This document shows positions 59,138-64,000 of a stretch of 64,000 bases of DNA, piece by piece. The notes under the pieces were generated by a model, which ran no database searches, was not told where the DNA came from, and saw only the letters and a list, made by a program, of their open reading frames with translations. The position numbers and the translations under genes are program-made. This DNA comes from CAYWWM01 sp965198025 (GTDB lineage: Bacteria; Acidobacteriota; Terriglobia; 2-12-FULL-54-10): NCBI GenBank assembly GCA_965198025.1, contig OZ240237.1, positions 3,162,001 through 3,226,000 on the forward strand, read 5' to 3'. Position 1 is the first letter of the stretch. Each line of letters begins with the position of its first letter.

Positions 59138-60037
59138 TAGCAGCCAGTCCTCGGCCGGTTCACTTATGAACCATTCGTAAACCCTGTGGAATGTCCGAGA
59201 AAACCCAGCAACGTGCCTTCGGGTCGGTAGGCGAATGGAATCCCATTCAAGCATCAACGCTCTCGCCTCGGTGCAGTCAGCATAGGAGACTAGAAAATCC
59301 GCACCTAGGGTTTTACGATCGCTCTAAGGCGGTGTTGAAAGTCGAGAAATATCCGTCACGTCGAACGTCTCTTTGCCGTACTCTCTAACGATGCGACGGG
59401 AATTCACCGCGTACGGAGGATCGAGATATACAAAGTCGCCTGCCTTCACTCTTTTCAAGGTCTCCTCAAAGTCCCCGATGACTAGGACCGTACTCTGAAG
59501 CGCGTCAGAACAGTTAAGCAAATCCTCCCTACTGAAGTATTCACCAGGACGCCTTCCCATTGGCACGTTGCGAATTCGCCTCTCATGTTCGTCCGATAAA
59601 TAGATTGAAGCAGTTTCGGTTTAAGTATAGGAATCGAAGTGCTCGCGTCTCCTGGTCGAGAGAGTCCGGCTTCATATTGCGCCACTTGTGATATATCGAT
59701 ACATCCTGCATACGGCAGAGTCGTCGATAGAGTCGTTCCGGTTCATCCCGCACGAAGATTCACCTCGAGGCAGCTCTTTATTAACGTCGCCAAGGACGGC
59801 AGCTTTGGGCTGAAGTTCAAAAAACAATCATGCTGATCCAGCGAACGGCTCCACATACCGTTCGTAATCAGTGGACCTTCTAGGATACGATCGGGAGAGT
59901 TGTTGACGTTTGCTGCCAGCCCAACGGAGAAAGGGCTTCGCTCGATGAGGCCTTAATGGCGTTCGGAGCGGACGAACCTGTTTGCGCGGACGGTTTCTTT
60001 CGATGGCCCTTTCATCACAATTCATTAAACCGCACAT
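59138..60037 (-). pseudogene. Dam-type (D12 class) DNA adenine methyltransferase, decayed
   Basis: Fragments assemble to about 300 residues, normal for D12-class N6-adenine methyltransferases. AKPFLRWAGSKRQQL is motif I and YVEPFAGSA follows. FVYLDPPYAVNS contains the catalytic DPPY motif, then ADFLVSYADCTEA and RRHVAGFSRTFHRVYEWF. A TGA replaces what should be a Cys codon right after FAGSA. A TAG and at least three frameshifts follow. It is the first gene of the decayed three-gene set. The region has lower GC than the flanks, suggesting horizontal acquisition. Confidence 0.75.
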
Positions 60038-60300
60038 TGTAGATCATCGTCCATCCGAAGCTTCCAAGTGGCTTTCGATTGATCGCCCGGCTAACTCCCG
60101 AGATACGGCGATGTTTTCCGACCCAACACGGGTCTGGCTAATCGAAACAGACCAAACTGACCCATTCCGTTGCGAGATGCTGTGACCCTTGACAGTCAGC
60201 ATCAGCTCAATTGAGAATTAAGACCATCCTGCAAGCCCGCGTGGAGTCGACAAGGCCACCACAGCCACTAGGCGGATTCAGGGCATACGAGGAGGGTCCT
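60038..60300. other. intergenic region, no gene seen
   Basis: 263 bases upstream of both the decayed methyltransferase (minus) and the propeller protein (plus). Promoters are expected here but no clear hexamers were identified. Confidence 0.4.
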
Positions 60301-61722
60301 ATGAACGGAATTCCGAAGGCTCAACGCCAGGAGAAGGATTTCCAGAAGGATTCGCAAACCAGCCTGCGGGGGCGAACCAAACCCATTGCGCTAGCGCTGG
60401 CGCTGGCGGCAGCCGTGTTGCTCGCCGGTTGGATCGTGCTGAGCGGCTTCGGAGGGGGTCTGCGGGAAGCAAGCACGGCACGGCTGGTTTCGATCACGCC
60501 GTTAGGCCCCGCTGGAGCGATGTACGACGGCGAGTATTGCGAATGGATGCCAGCGAGCGCCAGCGAGCCGCTGGCGGGCTCATTGTGGCAGGAAGCAGGC
60601 GCAACCGCAGGCGGCGCCGACCCGGCAACCCGCGAGCCGTTGCGTGTGATCCTCGATCCATATCCCTCCTACAGCTCCGTTGCAGTGGACATCCGGAACA
60701 ACGAAGTCGTCATGACGGACGAGAACCTCTTCCAGGTGCTGACGTATGACCGGCTGGCCAACACCCCGCCGACAGCTACCATGACTGAGCCGAAGCGGAT
60801 CATTCGCGGCGAGCGGACCAAGATCGAGTTCCAATGCGGCCTCTACATTGACCCCGAGTCGGGCGACATCTACGCGGTGAACAACGACACCGTTGACACG
60901 CTGGTGGTCTTTGACCGAGACGCCCGGGGCGACACGCCGCCGACACGCGAGCTGGCCACGCCGCACGGGACCTTCGGCATCGCCGTAGACGAGCGTCGGC
61001 AGGAGATGTTCCTGACGGCGCAGCACTCGAGTTCGGTCTTTGTCTTCCATAAGATGGCGCAGGGACGCGATGAGCCCATTCGCTTTCTGCAGGGCAACCG
61101 GACGCAACTGGCTGATCCGCACGGTATTACGCTCGACACCGTAAACGACCTGATGTACGTCGTAAATCACGGCAATTACAGAACCTTGGTCGAAGGCGAC
61201 ACGACCGTGCCCGGCCAGATTGGCGAGCCCACCCGGGCCGTGGTTCCGGGATCGGGCCGCAGCCTGCCGTCTTCGATCACGGTCTATCCAATCGATGCAC
61301 AGGGTGATACTCCTCCGGTACGGGTGATCCAGGGCCCCAGGACACAGCTCAACTGGCCCGCCGGAATCGTCATCGACCCGGAACGGGACGAGCTTTATGT
61401 GGCGAACGATGCCGCCGACAGCATCCTGGTGTTCCGTGCCTCGACGGCCGACGGCGACGTGGCCCCCATCCGCACCATCGGCGGCCCCCGCAGCGGGATT
61501 AAGAATCCCACCGGAATCTTCCTGGATACTGAAAACGACGAACTGTGGGTGTCGAACTTCGGCAACCACTCGGCAACCGTCTACCGGCCCACGGCCTCGG
61601 GCGATGCGCCGCCGCTGCGAACCATACGCGCCGGCCCGCAAGGCCAGCCTGCGCTGATGATCGGCAACCCCGGCGCGGTGGCATACGACACCAAACGCGA
61701 AGAAATCCTGGTGCCGAACTGA
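60301..61722 (+). CDS. membrane-anchored beta-propeller (NHL/YncE-like) protein, 5' part, ends at an in-frame TGA
   Basis: About 473 residues from the ATG at 60301 (GAGGAGGG ahead) to a TGA. An N-terminal transmembrane anchor (ALALALAAAVLLAGWIVL) is followed by repeated ~50-residue blades. Each has a PPxRxIxGxxTxLxxPxGIxxDxxxxxxYVxN-like pattern, for example IQGPRTQLNWPAGIVIDPER and NDAADSILVFRAS. Such propellers bind ligands or proteins outside the cytoplasm. The same reading frame continues after the stop as the next entry, so the intact protein would have about 746 residues. Confidence 0.8.
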   Translation: MNGIPKAQRQEKDFQKDSQTSLRGRTKPIALALALAAAVLLAGWIVLSGFGGGLREASTARLVSITPLGPAGAMYDGEYCEWMPASASEPLAGSLWQEAGATAGGADPATREPLRVILDPYPSYSSVAVDIRNNEVVMTDENLFQVLTYDRLANTPPTATMTEPKRIIRGERTKIEFQCGLYIDPESGDIYAVNNDTVDTLVVFDRDARGDTPPTRELATPHGTFGIAVDERRQEMFLTAQHSSSVFVFHKMAQGRDEPIRFLQGNRTQLADPHGITLDTVNDLMYVVNHGNYRTLVEGDTTVPGQIGEPTRAVVPGSGRSLPSSITVYPIDAQGDTPPVRVIQGPRTQLNWPAGIVIDPERDELYVANDAADSILVFRASTADGDVAPIRTIGGPRSGIKNPTGIFLDTENDELWVSNFGNHSATVYRPTASGDAPPLRTIRAGPQGQPALMIGNPGAVAYDTKREEILVPN

Positions 61723-62541
61723 GTTGCGCACCCGCAGATTGCGGTGTTCGCCAGGTTGGCGGACGGCAACACCCCACCGGTTCGGAAGATCGAAGGGCAG
61801 ACGACACGCCTCGGGCGGACGATGCATTCGATCTCCTATGACGCCATCCACGACGAGTTCATGGTGACGCAGCCGTTTTCGCAGGCGGTGCTGGTGTTTC
61901 GCGGAGATTCCTCCGGGGAAGTGGCACCGATCCGCACGATTCAGGGGCCGCTGACACGCCTGGAAAACCCGGACAAGGCGGACGTGGACCCGGTGAACAA
62001 CGAGATCATCGTGCCCGACGGCGACAAGATCCTGGTCTATCCGAGAACGGCGAACGGGAATGTGGCGCCGATCCGGGTGATCGAAGGCCCCGACACGATG
62101 CTCGGGGCGGAGGCGGCGGCGGTCGATGAGGTCAATGACATTCTCGCCGTGACCGGATACGCCGGGCGGCGCACGGATGGCGATTCATTTATCCTGGTGT
62201 TCAACCGCACCGACAACGGCAACGCGAGGCCGCGCGGCGTGATTCGCGGGCCGCGCACGGGCATCAACGGAACGTTCGGGATTCAGACATACGCGCCGAG
62301 AGGGTGGATCCTGCTGGCGAATTCCGGACCGGATTATTCGTTCGCTTATGACGGGTCGTTTGTGGGCGTCTGGAGCTTCCGCGACAACGGCAACGTACCG
62401 CCGCGCTGGACCATCGGGGGACCGTTCCAGATGCTCAAACAGCCGCGCGGTATAGACGTCGACGTAGCCAACAAGACGATCCTGATCAGCGACAAGCGCC
62501 TGAACGCCGTCATGACCTATTCGTTTCCGGAGATCTTCTGA
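61723..62541 (+). pseudogene. 3' part of the beta-propeller protein (same frame after the TGA)
   Basis: Directly after the TGA at 61720-61722 the frame continues VAHPQIAVFARLADGNTPPV. It adds further blades such as IQGPLTRLENPDKADVDPVN and IGGPFQMLKQPRGIDVDVAN, ending in NAVMTYSFPEIF. The seam falls in the middle of a blade (EEILVPN, stop, VAHPQIAVF), so this is one gene interrupted by one nonsense codon. A GTG at 61744 could in principle restart translation, but the product would lack a signal or anchor. Confidence 0.75.
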
Positions 62542-62587
62542 GGATTGTGAAGATAAGAATCCATCAAGGAACGTGCCGTAGTTGTTC

Positions 62588-64000
62588 CTATTGGATGGGC
62601 GCCTTCGATTCCGGCGCGACTATATGGCGGAATCGGGTGAGGATGGAGATCGAGTCGACAGGGTCCAGATCGACGGCCCCCATGGCGTCTTCGACGTACT
62701 CGGGGCGGCGCATGCCGACCAGGACGCAGGAAACGCCGTCGAGATGCAGTAGAACGTTGCCGGTCATGCGGCTGAGCGATTCGCTGGTGGACGGGTAGCC
62801 CGCGCGCTCGACCTGCGCCCGGATTCCATCCGAGACGGCCTGTTGGGAGCTGCCGACGTAGCGCCCGACGCCTTCCAGGGCCGCAGGCAAGGTCTTCGAG
62901 AAACGCTCCCACCAGGAAGACCACTCCTTTCCCTCCGGGCCGTCACCGTAAAGCTGCTGGCACTCGGTGGCCCAGCGCTCGATGGGCATCACTACGTATT
63001 CGTAGAACGCCTGCTCCCACTGCGCCGGGGACTTGACCTGCGGGACGATCGTTCCGAGGTAATGGGCGATTCCTTTGCCCTCGCCGTAGAGCAGCGGAAT
63101 GCCGCGCTGCTCCAGTTCCTTTTCCATTTGCCACACCGGTTCGAGAACTTTCTGCAACTGCTCCACGCCCGGAGGCGGCTGTCCAACGGGCAAGAAATCG
63201 GCCAGGCGGAACATGCGGTTGCTGAAGAAGGCATTGAGCGGCCGGTTCAGGAGCACGCCGAGGCCCTTCTCTTTGGCGAACTCCAGCACCGTCTTGCCGC
63301 CGTTGTTGCGCTCCAGTGCGCCGCCGCTTTCGTACAAGTTGAGCGGCAGTTGCACAACGCGGAAGTGATGATCGGGCGAGACGGACTCGGCCGCTTGCCA
63401 GCAGCGCTCGACGCTGGTGCGGGTAGGGGCCGAGGCCGGCGCGGGGAAATTGTTGGAGCTGATCCCGTACCAGCGAATGCGGCCCTTGGACACCTGGTCT
63501 TCCAGATACCGGAACGCCTCGCGCACGCGCCGGTAGAATTCGTTGTGCTCGGCGGCGCCGACGGGCTTGTGGTGGGCCTGGTCTTCCAGGAAATACTCCG
63601 GGTTGTGGAGCAGGTAGACGTCTGCCGTGCCGAGCTGCATGCGGTCCAGGCTCATCTCGATCTGCGTTTCGAGAAAGTCCGGGTGGATGGAATGCCAGAT
63701 GCCGTCGCCGTAACGCACCACTTCGGGGAACTCCCGGCGGCGCGCGAGCGTCATATTCCGTCCCTGAATATAGCCGCCCTTGGTCACGACGATGACGCGG
63801 TCGCGGGAATAATCCCGAAGCACGCGGCCGACGAGCGCCTCGGATCGGCCGTCGCCGTAGTTGGCGCTGGTGTCGATGAGGTTGCCGCCGCGGTCGAGGT
63901 AGGCGCGCAGCGCGGCTTCGTGCTGGGAGTTCTCTTCCATGATGCGATAGCAGCCGAAACCCAGCGGATGGCACGAAAGCCCCGTGCTGCCGAGCGGACG
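62588..64000 (-). CDS. aldo/keto reductase family protein (partial, 5' end beyond window)
   Basis: The frame is open to the right edge and starts inside the protein with RPLGSTGLSCHPLGFGCYR, the typical AKR N-terminus. GGNLIDTSANYGDGRSEALVG contains the catalytic Asp and Tyr region. VTKGGYIQG follows, then DVYLLHNPEYFLEDQ, and ISSNNFPAP near residue 180. The protein is longer than classical AKRs (about 470 residues visible), with an extra C-terminal helical region around EWSSWWERFSKTLP. Substrate unknown; NADPH-dependent reduction is expected. Confidence 0.88.
   Translation of the reverse strand, partial: RPLGSTGLSCHPLGFGCYRIMEENSQHEAALRAYLDRGGNLIDTSANYGDGRSEALVGRVLRDYSRDRVIVVTKGGYIQGRNMTLARRREFPEVVRYGDGIWHSIHPDFLETQIEMSLDRMQLGTADVYLLHNPEYFLEDQAHHKPVGAAEHNEFYRRVREAFRYLEDQVSKGRIRWYGISSNNFPAPASAPTRTSVERCWQAAESVSPDHHFRVVQLPLNLYESGGALERNNGGKTVLEFAKEKGLGVLLNRPLNAFFSNRMFRLADFLPVGQPPPGVEQLQKVLEPVWQMEKELEQRGIPLLYGEGKGIAHYLGTIVPQVKSPAQWEQAFYEYVVMPIERWATECQQLYGDGPEGKEWSSWWERFSKTLPAALEGVGRYVGSSQQAVSDGIRAQVERAGYPSTSESLSRMTGNVLLHLDGVSCVLVGMRRPEYVEDAMGAVDLDPVDSISILTRFRHIVAPESKAPIQ

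Noticed and set aside
61720..61722. Selenocysteine or other recoding at the in-frame TGA
   Set aside because: Beta-propeller proteins of this type are not known selenoproteins and no recoding hairpin was evident just downstream; nonsense mutation or sequence error is simpler.

Overview
The window is a GC-rich bacterial chromosome segment (roughly 60-63% GC by eye) from what is probably an uncultured member of the Acidobacteriota. That is an inference from the gene set: a DUF1844 protein, Tat/Sec-exported DinB and dienelactone-hydrolase-like proteins, a secreted hydrolase-like family, an Mce/Mla transporter, and abundant small palindromic repeats. Three near-perfect parS sites beside parA-parB suggest the origin-proximal part of a chromosome. 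No rRNA, tRNA, CRISPR array or transposase was recognised.

Layout. 0-6 kb: pantothenate genes panC-panB (minus), a DUF1844 protein, a PhnP-like phosphodiesterase, ribF, then parB-parA (minus) with three parS sites. 6.2-12 kb: an accessory island with ribbon-helix-helix and ParDE toxin-antitoxin genes, a relic of one restriction enzyme, and a full-length single-chain type ISP/IIG-like restriction-modification enzyme with a compositionally foreign centre. Two ~150 bp direct repeats flank its left half. 12-17.8 kb: repeat-rich spacers, a thiolase extended by a repeat, an unrecognised conserved protein, a CPBP protease and mtnA. 17.9-25.8 kb (mostly minus): ribE, ribD, a frameshifted RelE toxin with its antitoxin, ftsY, a GNAT acetyltransferase, then rsmG-VOC-mnmG, the pair usually found next to parAB. 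25.8-29.2 kb: a lower-GC DNA-modification cassette of Vsr nuclease, ParB-like protein, a possible nuclease and a convergent C5-cytosine methyltransferase. 29.2-35.5 kb: repeats, VapBC, secreted proteins and an MscS channel. 35.6-41.1 kb: a lipoprotein, a second thiolase and an MlaE-MlaF-MlaD operon. 41.4-44.7 kb: five minus-strand exported proteins. 45.2-49.9 kb: a GldA/GldF/GldG-like ABC system ending in a DUF4340 protein. 50-57 kb: leuC and leuD separated by an antiporter and a degenerate HtrA-like PDZ protein, then GYD, enoyl-CoA hydratase and 3-hydroxyacyl-CoA dehydrogenase genes. 57.3-60.0 kb: a decayed operon that I reconstruct as a Dam-type adenine methyltransferase, a ParB-like protein and a phosphoribosyltransferase-like (PRTase-CE-type) protein. 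60.3-64 kb: a repeat-propeller protein split by one in-frame TGA, and an aldo/keto reductase running off the end.

The main points of interest are the two DNA-methyltransferase loci that each carry a ParB-like gene (one intact, one dead), the mosaic restriction enzyme, and a set of palindromic elements. Some elements show base-pair-preserving changes, and several sit in-frame inside or at the ends of protein genes (thiolase, ribD, CPBP protease).
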